Source: Vicia villosa (Eukaryota; Streptophyta; Magnoliopsida; Fabales; Fabaceae). Taken from it: 64,000 nucleotides of DNA. Positions 1-10,528 of this stretch are shown one piece after another. Every line of letters starts with the position of its first letter. Position 1 is the first letter of the stretch. The stretch is taken from positions 74,002,364 through 74,066,363 of the forward strand of contig NC_081184.1 of assembly GCF_029867415.1 (NCBI RefSeq). Direction: 5' to 3'. The notes beneath the pieces are model-generated. The model saw only the letters and a program-made list of their open reading frames with translations, made no database searches and was not told the DNA's origin. The position numbers and the translations under genes were made by a program.

Positions 1-1028
1 CTTTCTTCTTATGAAACTTCTTCTTGGGATTCTCCTTCTGAAGTTTTGGACATTCATTCTTGAAGTGTCCAGGCTCATTGCACTCATAGCAGACAACCTT
101 CTTCTTGTCAGATCTTCTGTCACCAGAAGTTTCTCCTCGTTCAAATCTCTTTGAACTTCTGAAGCCTCTAAACTTCCTTTGCTTGCTCTTCCAGAGTTGG
201 TTTACCCTTCTGGAGATCATGGACAGTTCATCTTCTTCTTTTGATTCTGATTCTTCAGAATCTTCTTCTTTAGCCTGAAAAGCGTTAGTGCATTTTTTAA
301 CATTAGATTTTAATGCAATAGACTTACCTTTCTTCTGAGGCTCGTTTGCATCCAGCTCTATTTCATGGCTTCTCAAGGCACTGATAAGCTCTTCCAAAGA
401 AACTTCATTCATATTCTTTGCAATCTTGAATGCTGTTACCATTGGACCCCCATCTTCTGGGTAAGCTTCTGATAATCTTCTTTACATGATCAGCCTTGGT
501 GTAGCCTTTATCCAGAACTCTTAATCCAGCAGTTAGCGTTTGAAATCTTGAGAACATCTTCTCAATGTTTTCATCATCCTCCATCTTGAAGGCTTCATAT
601 CTTTGGATTAGAGCAAGAGCTTTAGTCTCCTTGACTTGAGCATTTCCCTCATAGGTCATTTTCAATGACTCATATATATCATAGGCCGTTTCCCTGTTAG
701 ATATCTTCTCATACTCAGCATGAGAGATAGCATTCAGCAAAACAGTTCTACATTTATGATGATTCTTGAAAAGCTTCTTCTGATCATCATCCATTTCTTG
801 CCTTGTAAGCCTTACGCCACTAGCTTTCACTGGATGTTTGTAACCATCCATCAGAAGATCCCATAGTTCACCATCTAGACCAAGAAAGTAACTTTCCAGT
901 TTATCTTTCCAGTATTCAAAGTTTTCACCATCAAATACTGGTGGTCTAATATAACCATTGTTACCATTATATTGCTCAGCAGAGCCAGATGTAGATGCAG
1001 GTGGGTTTGTTGGAATTTCACCAGCCAT
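1..1028 (-). pseudogene. gag: copia gag, frameshifted, incomplete at window edge
   Basis: This is the capsid/nucleocapsid gene of the copia element. The start Met (MAGEIPTNPP) is at 1026-1028. The N-terminal part carries the copia gag signature: FDGENFEYWK near residue 35, then NHHKCRTVLLNAIS and VKETKALALIQRYEAFKMEDDE, ending in KIIRSLPRRW. After about residue 194 (near 445) the frame is lost by a small indel. The same protein continues in another minus-strand frame to the window edge, with acidic Ser/Glu stretches and a CCHC zinc knuckle (CYECNEPGHFKNEC) encoded near 60-105. One frameshift is therefore certain; pol would lie further left. Confidence 0.85.
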
Positions 1029-1100
1029 CTTTTACTGAAGCATTTTTCTCTTCTTGAATCTTTTCTAAACACGGTTAAGTGCTTGCACCTTAGAACCGAC

Positions 1101-1113
1101 GCTCTAATGCCAA
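1101..1113 (-). other. primer binding site of the copia element
   Basis: Minus-strand TTGGCATTAGAGC lies directly inside the LTR edge at 1115. It resembles the usual copia primer site complementary to initiator tRNA-Met (TGGTATCAGAGC), with two differences from that consensus. Confidence 0.65.
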
Positions 1114-1331
1114 TTGAAGGATAGAAAAACAATTAGAAAGGGGGGGTTTGAATAAGTGTAGTCTAAAAACTTGAACGATAAAAACAAATTGCACAGTTAT
1201 TTTTATCCTAGTTTGTTGTTAACTAAACTACTCCAGTCCACCCCCATGGAGTGATTTACCTCACCTGAGGATTTAATCCACTAATCTCAACAAATTACAA
1301 TGGTTTTCCACTTAGCCCGCGACTAAGTCTT

Positions 1332-1500
1332 CTAGAGTATCCTGATCACAACCTGATCACTCCAGGAACAATTGCTTAGACACAAGCTAAGACTTTCTAG
1401 AGTATCCTGACCACCACGTGATCACTCTAGTTACAACTGCTTAGACACAAGCTAAGACTTCCTAGAGTATCCTGATCACACTTGATCACTCTAGTTACTT
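1332..1500. repeat. three ~65-bp tandem repeats inside the copia LTR
   Basis: The copies start at about 1332, 1397 and 1462. Each has CTAGAGTATCCTGA, then TGATCACTC, then GCTTAGACACAAGCTAAGAC, which contains the inverted pair GCTTAG/CTAAG(C). They lie downstream of the TATA motif in element orientation, so they would be in the transcribed leader. Confidence 0.7.
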
Positions 1501-1730
1501 ACAAATTAATGTAATCAATTCTAAGAGTATTACAATGCTTCTGAAAAGCTATGATCACAACAGTGATATTTCTCTTAAAGTTTAAGCTTAATCTCACTAA
1601 TATATTACAACAGCAATGTAGTGAGCTTTGATGAAGATGAAGTTTGTAAGCTTTGATTTGAACAGCGTTTCAGCAAGTTTGTATTCACAGAATTCGTTAG
1701 AATCGGTAACCTTGCTTCGCATCAGAACTT

Positions 1731-1740
1731 CATATTTATA
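1731..1740 (-). promoter_or_regulatory. TATA box of the copia LTR
   Basis: Minus-strand TATAAATATG lies in the middle of the LTR, preceded by GAGCC. Its position is normal for the U3/R boundary of a copia LTR. The transcription start is not determined. Confidence 0.5.
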
Positions 1741-2326
1741 GGCTCTTGAGAAGATGACCGTTGGGAGCATTTAATGCTTTGCGTATTCCGTATAGCATTG
1801 CATTTAATGTTTCACTCTTTTGTCAACTACCTCGAGCCTTGTTTACGCTGTGTCTACTGACGTTGCCTTTAATAGCTTCTAACGTTCCTTTTGTCAGTCA
1901 GCGTAGCCTGCCATCTTGTACTTGCTTCTGATCTGATGTTTGTGTATACAACGTTTGAATATCATCAGAGTCAAACAGCTTGGTGCAGAGAATCTTCTTG
2001 TCTGCTGACCTTGAAGAGCTTCTGAGCGTGATACCATGAGAACTTCAGTGCTTCTGCTTCTGATCTCAAGTTCTTCTGATGCTTCCATAGACCCATTTTC
2101 TGATTCTGCTTTGACCATATTCTAATGTCTTGCCAGACCATGTTCTGATGTTGCATGCTGAACCTTCTGAGTCAAAGCTTCTGAGCGCTGATTTGTGCAT
2201 ACTCTTTATATATTTCCTAAAAGGGAAATTGCAATGTATTAGAGTACCACATTATCTCATCCAAAATTCATATCCTTGTTATCATATAAACTAAGAATAT
2301 TGATCAGAACAAATCTTGTTCTAACA

Positions 2327-3988
2327 AAAAGCACCCGCAATTGACGACACATGTTGTTTCATGGACATCACTAACGAATGCGTCAGAGAAACGAAGATCG
2401 AACCACTCGAAAACCCTGAAATCCTAGAAATCCCAATAACCAAAACATCTGATGATAACACGCAAGAAGAAAACCAAAAGCTAAGTTTAACCGAATGTTT
2501 AGCATTAACACCTGATCCTACACCTGCTCCTAGTAAACTGACTGACGAACTCAAAACACTTCCTAAGAATCTAAGATATGAATTCCTAGACACCGAACAT
2601 GAACGACCTGTAATAGTCAATGCTGACTTAGGACCGATTGAAACCGAAAAATTATTAGAAGTCCTAAGGAAATATCCAACAGCTTTAGGCTATAAGATTT
2701 CTGATCTCAAAGGAATCAGCCCCTCTGTTTGTATGCATCGAATTATACTTGAGGAAGACTCGAAAACCTCTAGGGAACATCAGGGGAGACTTAACCCGAT
2801 CATGAGCGAAGTGGTTAGGAAGGAATTTCTGAAACTCTTAGAAGCTGGGATAATATACCCCATATCTGATAGTAAATGGGTCAATCCTGTTCATGTAGTA
2901 CCTAAAAAGGGAGGAGTCCTAGTGATAAAGAATGAGAAAGGAGAAACTATAACCAAAAGAGTTGAATCTGGTTGGCGAATGTGCATAGATTACAGAAAAC
3001 TAAATAAAGCCACTTGTAAAGACCATTTTCCCCTGCCATTCATAGATCAAATGTTAGAACGCTTAGCTAGACATTCTCACTTTTGCTACTTAGATGGTTA
3101 CTCTGGTTTCTTCCAAATCCCAATCCATCCTAATGACCAAGAGAAAACGACTTTCACCTCCCCTTTTGGAACCTTTGCCTACCGACGAATGCCATTTGGA
3201 TTATGAAACGCACCTGCGACATTTCAAAGATGTATGATGGCAATATTCGCCGACTTCCTAGATAATATTATGGAAGTCTTCATGGACAACTTCTCTGTAT
3301 GTGGACAAAGTTTCGAGGGATGTGTTGCGAATTTAGAAAAAAGTTCTAGAACGTTGCGTGAAGGTTAATTTAGTCTTAAATTGGGAAAAGTGTCACTTTA
3401 TGGTACAAGAAGGGATTGTGCTAGGACATATAGTGTCAAATAGAGGAATTGAGGTAGATAGAGCTAAAATAGAAGTTATTGAAAACCTTTAACCTCCAAA
3501 AACCGTTAGAGAGATACGAAGTTTCTTAGGACACGCTGGTTTTTACCGACGATTCATCAAAGACTTATCAAAAATAACTAAACCGTTAACCGAATTATTA
3601 ATGAAGGACGCCGATTTCGTCTTTGATGACTAGTGTTTAGAAGCCTTCAAAACCCTTAAGGAAGCATTAATCTCCACATCCATTATGCAACCTCCTGATT
3701 GGACTGAACCATTTGAAATAATGTGTGATGCGAGCGATTACGCTGTAGGCACTGTCCTGGGTCAGAGAAAAGATAAGAAACTTCACGTTATTTACTATGC
3801 AAGTTGAACTATGGACGAAGCTCAAATGAATTACGCTACAACTGAGAAAGAGCTTTTAGTTGTAGTTATCTCTTTGGATAAATTCCGCTCCTACCTAGTA
3901 GGAGCCAAAATAATAATATACTGACCACGCCGCTATTAGGTACCTATTAACTAAAAAGGATACTAAACCGAGACTCTTAAGATGGATC
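2327..3988 (+). pseudogene. Athila RT-RNase H, broken
   Basis: The reading frame is already open at the copia junction and stays open to a TGA at 3204-3206. RT landmarks are VVPKKGG, WRMCIDYRKLNKAT, LDGYSGFFQIPIHP and FTSPFGTFAYRRMPFGL. The TGA falls right after MPFGL, where the family has Cys. The catalytic box reads FMDN (3279-3290) instead of F/Y-x-DD, so the second Asp is lost. A one-base insertion follows near 3344, with stops near 3490, 3633 and 3806 and another frame change near 3920. The RNase H start (CDASDYAVGTVLGQ) is still readable near 3727. Several independent lesions mean an old, dead copy. Confidence 0.9.
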
Positions 3989-5491
3989 TTGCTATTGCAA
4001 GAATTAGATTTTGAAATAAAAGACAAAAAGGGAACAGAAAACGTCGTAGCATACCACCTTTCTCGCTTAGAAAACCTAGAACCTGAAACCGTACCTATTA
4101 ACGATGATTTTCCTTACGATAAGCTTATAGCTCAATTAGAAAGAAACGCTCCAGACGAACCTGCCGCAACCACCTTTGCAGTGACCATTACACCCTGGTA
4201 TGCAGATTTCGTAAATTATTTAGCCGCTGGTGTACTCCCTCCTGATTTAAGCTACCAACAGAAGAAATTCTTCCATGACCTGAAACATTACTATTGGGAC
4301 GACCCCCTTATTTTCAAGAGAGGCCCCGATGGAATCTTTAGACGTTGTGTACCTGAGGAAGAAATAAGAAGTATAATAACGCATTGCCATTCAGCCCCTT
4401 ATGGAGGACATGCAAGCACGTCTAAAACCTGTGCTAAGATCCTCCAATTTGGACTCTATTGGCCTAACCTGTGGAAAGACGTTCACTTTGTCGTTATAAA
4501 CTGTGATAGATGTCAACGATTTGGAAATATCTCGAGACGAGACGAAATGCCTCAAAAAGGCATTTTAGAAGTAGAAGTATTTGACGTCTGGGGAATAGAC
4601 TTTATGGGTCCCTTTCCATCATCATTCGGAAATAAATATATCCTCGTAGCTGTCGATTACGTTTCGAAATGGATAGAAGTTATCGCTTCTCCTACAAACG
4701 ACACACGAGTAGTAATCAAACTATTTAAAAATGTCATCTTTCCTAGGTTTGGTGTACCAAGACTGGTAATTAGCGATGGTGGATCTCATTTCATTTCAAG
4801 AATCCTCGAAAAACTTCTTCGAAAATATGGAGTGAATCATCGAATAGTGACACCATACCATCCACAAACAAGCGGACAAGTAGAAGTCTCTAATCGAGAA
4901 ATAAAGCAAATATTGGAAAAGACTGTTGCTATATCTAGAAAAGATTGGTCATCCAAGTTAAATGAAGCTTTATGGGCTTATAGAACAGCTTTCAAGACCC
5001 CAATAGGAACCACCCCATTCAAACTCGTTTATGGAAAATCATGTCACCTCCCGGTAGAATTAGAACATAAGGCTTATTGGGCCATTAATACATTAAATTT
5101 AAATTACACTACCGCTGGCGAAAAACGCATTCTAGACATAAACGAATTAGACGAGCTTAGACAAGACGCTTACGAAAACGCTAAAATCTATAAAGAAAGA
5201 ACGGAAAAATGGCACGACAAGCGTATATCTAGGAAAAGTTTTAGCATAGGCGATAAAGTCCTGTTATTTAATTCTAGACTAAAATTATTTCCTGGAAAGC
5301 TACATTCTAGATGGTCTGGTCCTTTCGAAATTACTAACATCTTTCCGAGCGGAGCGATAGAAATTAGAGGAAAAACGATCGCACCTTTTGTCGTAAATGG
5401 GCAACGTCTTAAACATTACCATCGTCTCGAGAACGATGAAAATATCCAATTTTTCAAACTTGACGAGCTGCCCACTCATTCGAAAAAATGA
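3989..5491 (+). CDS. Athila integrase part of pol (open)
   Basis: This is the C-terminal part of the Athila polyprotein. The given start is only the first Met after the last upstream lesion. The first ~30 residues are the end of RNase H. An HHCC zinc-binding motif follows (HCH...GGHAS...CDRCQ, about 4381-4516), then the DDE catalytic core: Asp in WGIDFMG (near 4598), Asp in ISDGGSHF (near 4775) and Glu in GQVEVSNRE (near 4882). The C-terminal region has the [11 protein letters not shown] motif usual in plant Ty3 integrases. All three acidic residues are present, but with RT broken upstream the enzyme could not be made as part of pol. Confidence 0.9.
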   Translation: MLLQELDFEIKDKKGTENVVAYHLSRLENLEPETVPINDDFPYDKLIAQLERNAPDEPAATTFAVTITPWYADFVNYLAAGVLPPDLSYQQKKFFHDLKHYYWDDPLIFKRGPDGIFRRCVPEEEIRSIITHCHSAPYGGHASTSKTCAKILQFGLYWPNLWKDVHFVVINCDRCQRFGNISRRDEMPQKGILEVEVFDVWGIDFMGPFPSSFGNKYILVAVDYVSKWIEVIASPTNDTRVVIKLFKNVIFPRFGVPRLVISDGGSHFISRILEKLLRKYGVNHRIVTPYHPQTSGQVEVSNREIKQILEKTVAISRKDWSSKLNEALWAYRTAFKTPIGTTPFKLVYGKSCHLPVELEHKAYWAINTLNLNYTTAGEKRILDINELDELRQDAYENAKIYKERTEKWHDKRISRKSFSIGDKVLLFNSRLKLFPGKLHSRWSGPFEITNIFPSGAIEIRGKTIAPFVVNGQRLKHYHRLENDENIQFFKLDELPTHSKK

Positions 5492-5870
5492 ATTTCATTT
5501 AAATCGTCGAGCTTACGACATAAAACAAAGCGCTTAGTGGGAGACAACCCACGTTTTTTATTTTTAATTTTCTTATCTTTATCCTTTTAATTTAAATTAT
5601 TTTATTTTATTCTATCTTGTTTTTATTTTTCTCATTTTTCCATTTTTATGCTTTTTGACAATAATAATATAATAATTATTATAATTGTAATTACTATTTT
5701 AATCATTGTTATAAAAATCTTATCTTTTTATAATTATAATTATTATTTTGTTGCATCTTTTTAATTTTTATTTTCTTTTTTATTTTCTTTTTTTTTTAAC
5801 ACTAGCCAAATTCTAACTTAATTTTCATATTTTCCAACTTATAGGCTAATTTAGTTACTAACTTATCAAG
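5492..5870. other. AT-rich Athila spacer after integrase
   Basis: No ORF is supported here. The stretch 5560-5810 consists of T-rich runs with AATTATTATAATT-type simple sequence, as is common between pol and the downstream ORF in Athila elements. Confidence 0.6.
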
Positions 5871-6120
5871 ATGCAAGAAGTTGACAATATGGAAGTTGTG
5901 TTCCGAGGAAGAGGACAAGAAGCGAGATATGCTAAGCTGACTCAGAGGCAAATGGATTTGACATGCTATCCTCATTACCCGACTATGAAGAAGTTAGGAA
6001 TCGAAGAAAGTGTCATGTATTTGCTGAACCAAATCGGTTGAACCGGTTCTCACCTGTTCCGCAAATTCTGTACCTACCGAAAGCTCACTCTGGAGTTCTT
6101 GAGTTCACTCTTTAATCCAC
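5871..6120 (+). pseudogene. truncated paralogue of the Athila env-position ORF
   Basis: A 56-codon ORF (MQEVDNMEVVFRGRG...) stops at TGA 6039-6041, and the same frame continues to TLEFLSSLF. Its order of motifs (TCYPHYPTMKKLGIEES, then a Leu-rich stretch, then LEFLSSL) parallels PTKYVNTECLETLGLSDG ... LVLEFLSSF in the next ORF (6230). I infer that it is a degraded, truncated relative of that ORF lying just upstream of it. It then runs into sequence that looks like a promoter and leader. Confidence 0.55.
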
Positions 6121-6136
6121 CATTTTCAAACCTCAC

Positions 6137-6144
6137 TATAAATT
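6137..6144 (+). promoter_or_regulatory. TATA-like motif upstream of the env-position ORF
   Basis: TATAAATT lies 93 bp before the ATG at 6230. It is followed by a C/T- and A-rich leader (6150-6229) without upstream ATGs, ending AAACACC before the ATG. This resembles an ordinary plant promoter plus 5' UTR and suggests separate transcription of the downstream ORF. The call rests on sequence appearance only. Confidence 0.35.
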
Positions 6145-6229
6145 CATACCACCGCCATTCTTCTCTTCACAACCTCAAAACCATTTTCTATCATCCCTTC
6201 TCCACACATTTCTTTTATCCATAAACACC

Positions 6230-7492
6230 ATGCCTCCACGTTCTATCATCCGAAGTGTGCGCCCTGAGAGACCACCTCCCAACCTTTCACAAATTATTTT
6301 TCGCGAGGATAACGATAATGCTCAACGTACAAAATTTCTGGCTTTCTACGAACGTTCAGTTGTCCCCACAAAATATGTGAACACTGAATGTCTAGAAACT
6401 TTGGGTTTATCAGATGGTGTCAACCGTTTACTCACAAAATCCAACTTACACCACCTCTGTACTGAATCCGCCCCTACTTTTGAACAACTCGTCTTAGAGT
6501 TCTTAAGCTCTTTCAACTACAACACTCCTTCTGATCAAACGCTCTTAACTGGTAACGTCCAATTTAGGATGTTTAATCGTGAATATGATTTGGATCAAGA
6601 AGAAGTTGTTGCGTACTTGCAATTTTCTCATGAACCTGATGCTCGTCGCAACATTTTTGAAGAACTCAATGGCCAATCTTGGGAGCAACTTGCTTTTGAA
6701 TTATGGTTTAATCTAACTGGCGAACATGCTACCGGTTGGAGGAATCTTCACGCTTCCCACATTCAAAATTCCGCTATACGTTATTTTCAACGTGTTTTGG
6801 GTAACACAATTTTTGCAAGATCCAACAACCACAAGGTGAACCAAAATGAGTTATTATTCTTATTTTGTGCACTAAATAATATCCGCATCAATGTCGCAAC
6901 ATTTATGCTCCAACACCCCCAAGGATGTGTCAACGCTCCCGCCACAAACCCATTCTGTTTTGGCGGCATTATTACCACATTGGCATATGCCTTAGGCCTC
7001 GCTGACGACCTCATCTCCCTTTCCCATTACATGATGCCTGCTCAGTCCCTCGATCTCACTTACTGCCGTGACTCTCACATGGTGTCACCATGACCCGATG
7101 GTCGTTTCACTCTGGTGGTCAACAAAACTTTAATTCTAAATGTCATTCTACCATGCCCCGAGAGAATCAACATCCGTTATATTCAGCGTTGGAGGCTCAT
7201 TTTTGAAGATCCTCAAGAAAACCAACCTGAACATCATAATGAGCCGGTGGATAAAATGGAACAAGAGTTCAACCAAGCAGATGATGATTTCGATGCCAAC
7301 CAACATCCTCACAATAATCCTCTACCAATTACTCTCGATGCCATATATCCTGCAATTCAACGCCAAGACCAACTTTTTCAAGCTATGCAGACAGATCAAG
7401 ACGAAACCTTAAGGCTAATTCGAGAAATGCAACAAGAGCACCGTGACTACGCTATTAGGACTGAAGGCCACTACACAGAAATTGCTACATAA
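6230..7492 (+). pseudogene. Athila env-position ORF with one in-frame stop
   Basis: This ORF of about 420 codons lies downstream of integrase, where Athila elements carry an extra gene sometimes called env-like and matching the Arabidopsis 'Athila ORF1' family (from memory). Codons 1-287 are open (MPPRSIIRSV...). TGA at 7091-7093 interrupts, and the same frame continues to TAA at 7490-7492. No signal peptide or clear membrane segment is visible. A moderately hydrophobic stretch (GGIITTLAYALGLADDLISL) lies near residue 245. The C-terminal part is acidic and Gln/Glu-rich with coiled-coil character (LFQAMQTDQDETLRLIREMQ). The frame after TAA still encodes an Arg-rich stretch, so the TAA may itself be a mutation. 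The function is unknown; an envelope role is not supported by what I see. Confidence 0.65.
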
Positions 7493-7567
7493 TTGAATGA
7501 TCTCAACCTACGCGCAAGTGGCTCTCCTCCTACTAGACGTCGACGTGTTCGCACCAGAGGCACAAGC
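7493..7567 (+). other. Athila 3' region left of the Cassandra insertion
   Basis: This short Athila remnant encodes an Arg-rich stretch (PPTRRRRVRTRG) in the frame of the preceding ORF. It ends with the Cassandra target duplication CAAGC (7563-7567), which is repeated at 20405-20409. Confidence 0.7.
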
Positions 7568-7941
7568 TGTAACACCCGAGGCCGAAGAAGGCGAGGGGTG
7601 GTTGCACCGCATGGAACATCTAGGGCCAATTGGGGCAAGGGTGGTCGCCACATCGGAATGAGAGGGATCCTAAAGCCGTGCAGGTATGGGACTGCATGGT
7701 TGAATGAAGGCTTATAAGGATTGATGGGTACTACCTATACCAACAAGATGCATCTTCTTTTCGGGAGCCCGTTCAATAAGAACTCCACAGTTAAGCGTGC
7801 TTGACTTGGAGTAGTATTGGGATGGGTGACCTTCTGGGAAGTTTCCCAGAAAGCGTGCGAGTGAGGTCAAAGCATGCTGAAAAGACCCGTGTTGGTTTGT
7901 GGGGTCAGTCGATCATCCCGAAAGCAGCCTGGGGTGTTACA
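7568..7941 (+). repeat. Cassandra 5' LTR
   Basis: This is a 374-bp LTR with TGTAACACC/GGTGTTACA inverted ends, followed after two bases by the primer site. Its second half contains the 5S-rRNA-like domain. Confidence 0.92.
7726..7850 (+). promoter_or_regulatory. 5S rRNA-like domain with pol III internal promoter
   Basis: The segment aligns in order with plant 5S rRNA. AGAACTCCACAGTTAAGCGT (box A region, about 7780-7800) is followed by GTAGTATTGGGATGGGTGAC (intermediate element) and GGTGACCTTCTGGGAAGT (box C, about 7825-7842). The 5' third is more diverged. This conservation of the internal control region within an LTR is the hallmark of Cassandra. It is not a functional rRNA gene. Confidence 0.88.
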
Positions 7942-7943
7942 AA

Positions 7944-7956
7944 TGGTATCAGAGCC
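7944..7956 (+). other. Cassandra primer binding site
   Basis: TGGTATCAGAGCC lies two bases after the LTR end and is complementary to the 3' end of initiator tRNA-Met, as usual in Cassandra and copia elements. The rest of the 71-bp internal part (to 8012) ends in a purine-rich GGAAGCTGGTGGG, the likely polypurine tract. Confidence 0.88.
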
Positions 7957-8012
7957 ATACCTCTCCCAGTACGATGTGGTTCGAGGACGAACCATGCGGA
8001 AGCTGGTGGGCA

Positions 8013-8093
8013 TGTAACACCCGAGGCCGAAGAAGGCGAGGGGTGGTTGCACCGCATGGAACATCTAGGGCCAATTGGGGCAAGGGTGGTCGC
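8013..8093 (+). repeat. Cassandra 3' LTR, left fragment
   Basis: These are the first 81 bp of the 3' LTR, identical by eye to the start of the 5' LTR. It is cut by Ogre C after GTCGC (8089-8093), which is duplicated at 20107-20111. Confidence 0.93.
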
Positions 8094-8499
8094 TGTCATA
8101 CCCCAAAATTTGCCCGAACAGATCTATATCTTTTAATTCATCAAGGGTCAAAATTAAGAGCCATGGGGTTTGACATTCCTATTGTCAAACCCGCCCTCTT
8201 ATAAAATATCCTGAGTTAAAATGTAGGTAAGGTTAGAAGGTATTTAGGCCCAGTCCTCTGGCCCATCTATGCCATTTTTTGAGGTTTTTTAGTCCATTCT
8301 CACAAATTATTCACATGGTTTATTATTTATATTAATAATTGGTTTAATCATTTTATTATTATAACTAGCTATTATTTTTAATTAATAGTGGTTTTAATAA
8401 TATTATTATTAAGGTTATTATTATTATAAATATAATTAGTTAATGGATTAGTAATTTATTTGGGCTAAAATGATTAGTTAGATGATAGGCCCATTAGGG

Positions 8500-8509
8500 T
8501 ATAAAAAAA
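8500..8509 (+). promoter_or_regulatory. TATA box of Ogre C 5' LTR
   Basis: TATAAAAAAA lies about 400 bp into the LTR, followed about 25-30 bp later by AAGAGAGGAATTC, a plausible transcription start zone. The same motif occurs in the 3' LTR near 17988. Confidence 0.5.
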
Positions 8510-9094
8510 CCTAATTTGTAAATATAAGAGAGGAATTCATTGACAAAGAGGAGAGGCGGCAGAACCAAAAAGAAAGCTGAGAAAAAAGCTCAAAAGAAAT
8601 CTTGAAAAACGGAGGGGCTGTGGTGAAGGAATTTCGATCAAGTCCAAGCCAATTTAGGATAAAAAAAACAACTCCCCGCCGCCTAAATAAGATTTGAATG
8701 CATATTCTTGTTCTAAATGATATTGTCAAGATGTCTGGGCTATTTAATTTGATTTTGGTTGCAGGTTGAAGGAACTACCATTGTTGGGGTTCTTAAGCTC
8801 TGATTTGGGATTTTTAATTTGGGACGAGATTAGACAAAATTAAGGATATTATTGGACTTGGTAGAGTGTTTATAATTGATCTGGGTTGTTATTTGTTATT
8901 GTTTGTTGATAAATCACAGGTTTTAGGAGGGAGGCTAAGACCATGGACAAGAACCGTGGCCGAAATTTTTTGAAAGAATTCCACGAAGAAGAAGGACAAA
9001 GGGCGCTATCTTTTTAATTTTTTTATTACGTCGTTTCAGCGTTTATGTATGATTCGCTTCCATTCATTATCAACAAGTGAACATGGAGCGAATG

Positions 9095-9150
9095 GCAAAG
9101 GGTATAGGCTTATCACCATCCAAACAGGGGTTCGATCCCCAGGTGCTGTA
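9095..9150 (+). other. tRNA-like segment with B-box in Ogre C LTR
   Basis: GGGGTTCGATCCCC (9127-9140) is a perfect T-arm-like palindrome containing a pol III B-box (GGTTCGANNCC). About 35 bp upstream, GAATGGCAAAGGGTATAGG could be a degenerate D-arm. The 3' LTR has the same motif at 18726-18739. It does not fold obviously into a complete tRNA. Similar motifs lie in the LTRs of Ogre B and D. Confidence 0.45.
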
Positions 9151-10510
9151 TTTTATTTCCATTATTTTCCTCCTAACTCGTTTGCAGATTCTACGCCACG
9201 CACCTGTGCGTGATCACGGTACACGATCAATCTGGGCCATTAGATACGCATCCAGCGAGATCAAACGCTCTTGGACATGCAGGACCACGGTAGACCCTCA
9301 GGAGATGTTCACAGGCAATCCACGCCCAGGTTTTGTCTTGTAGTTTTTTATTATTTCATTTATTTTGTTTTTATTATTAAAGGTTTGTTCTAATTAATTT
9401 TTTTTTTTAAAATAGGATTAAGATGGTAAATTAGAATTAGGATTAGGTTTTAGGATCATGGTATTTTTCCGATTATTCCGATTATTCGATTTAATTAACT
9501 TGATTTATTTAATTAATTTTTAATTATTGTAAATCACAAAAATCCTATAAAGGTTTATAATATTAGGGTTCGCCCAATCCCATTGGCCACTTGGCCGAAG
9601 TCCTTGGATTTAATTTGTTACTCGTTCCGACTAAACCTATTGGTCGCAATGATTAACAATCGATTAATTTAATTAATCAAATCCTAATAAAAAAACATCA
9701 GTTCTAACTTCCCCTTTAACGGATAAATGGCGGATGAATATATACTTCATCCCGCCTTCGAATTAGTCGACTCTCTATGTCGTACTGATCAAATATCTGA
9801 ATAAAGCAATAAAATAATTTAATTAATCCTTTATTTAAATTCTCTCCTCGACCCGACTAAATCTATTAGTCGCTTTAGACGAGAGATAAAAAATACATAA
9901 AATTCAAAACACATTTAATTTGCTGCCCGCGACGATCAATCTATCGATCTGAGTAACCAGCAATGCCCCTTAATCCGTTAGCTATACTGACCAAATCTAT
10001 TGGTCATCGCATCTAACGGTGCCATATCAAATCAGGGTTGTACGCCCAAATCTAAAAAACATTCAAAACACTTCAAATCAAACTACGGATTTTCATCCTA
10101 ATTCAAAACTGCAAATAGGCCACTCAAAAAGCCTTTAATCAATTTCAAACCACAAATCAAACTCTAAGGCGTACAATCCTGTGCCCGAACTACGTTGACT
10201 CTGGTTCTCCATAAGGAGATACGTAGGCACTTGGATAACCAAGGCGAGTTCCCCTTCCTCAAAATCTCAATTTAGTTCAAATCTCATTTTTTACCCTTTT
10301 CACTTCTTTAGCTATTAACCTTAACTTTTAGCCATAAAACTGTTACCTTAGATTCAAATCCATAGGAAAGGGTTGAGGGTGCCTAACACCTTCCCTCGAC
10401 CTGATTATAATAACTTACCCAGAAATCTCTTAACTGCGTAGGGTTTCCTATTCGCCCTTCAGAATAGGTGGCGACTCTAAAAGCTAATTTTTAGGGCAGG
10501 TTGCTACAGC

Positions 10511-10528
10511 TGGCGACTCTGCTGGGGA
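10511..10528 (+). other. Ogre C primer binding site
   Basis: TGGCGACTCTGCTGGGGA directly follows the 5' LTR. The same site occurs in Ogre A (38634-38651) and Ogre B (minus, 50519-50536). Ogre elements are described as tRNA-Arg primed. Confidence 0.9.

Larger units (their letters stand above)
1..2326 (-). mobile_element. SIRE/Maximus-type Ty1/copia retrotransposon, 5' part
   Basis: The element reads on the minus strand: the 5' LTR lies at 1115-2326, the primer site at 1101-1113, and gag runs leftwards off the window edge. The LTR starts (minus strand) with TGTTAGAACAAGATTTG and ends in CA. The gag type and the LTR opening match the SIRE/Maximus copia lineage that is abundant in legumes (recognised from memory). 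It is inserted in the pol gene of the Athila element whose sequence resumes at 2327. The expected 5-bp target duplication on this side is AAAAG (2327-2331); the other side is outside the window. Protease, integrase and RT are not visible here. Confidence 0.85.
1115..2326 (-). repeat. 5' LTR of the copia element (1212 bp)
   Basis: The boundaries are set by the TG...CA ends, the adjacent primer site on the left and the Athila coding sequence that restarts on the right. A TATA-like motif lies at 1731-1740. A roughly 65-bp unit with the core CTAGAGTATCCTGA occurs three times at about 1332-1500, each with a TGATCA-rich second half. Confidence 0.85.
8094..10508 (+). repeat. Ogre C 5' LTR (2415 bp)
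   Basis: The start is fixed by the target duplication and the TGTCATACCCCAAAATTTGC opening; the end TTGCTACA lies two bases before the primer site. It lacks about 113 bp present in the 3' LTR (at about 18174-18285) at the junction following CCCCGCCGCC (near 8683). It contains a TATA motif (8500-8509), a tRNA T-arm-like motif (9127-9140) and GGTGGCGACTC near the end. Confidence 0.92.

Noticed and set aside
6230..7492. A true envelope gene that would make the Athila element virus-like
   Set aside because: I see no signal peptide, no clear membrane anchor and no cleavage or fusion features; only the position is env-like.
7726..7850. A genuine 5S rRNA gene
   Set aside because: Only the internal promoter half matches well; it lies in both LTRs of a TRIM with perfect target duplications, so it is Cassandra.
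9077..9343. 88-codon ORF repeated at 18676-18942 (MNMERMAKGIG...)
   Set aside because: It lies in both LTRs of Ogre C, includes the tRNA-like segment and has no family resemblance.
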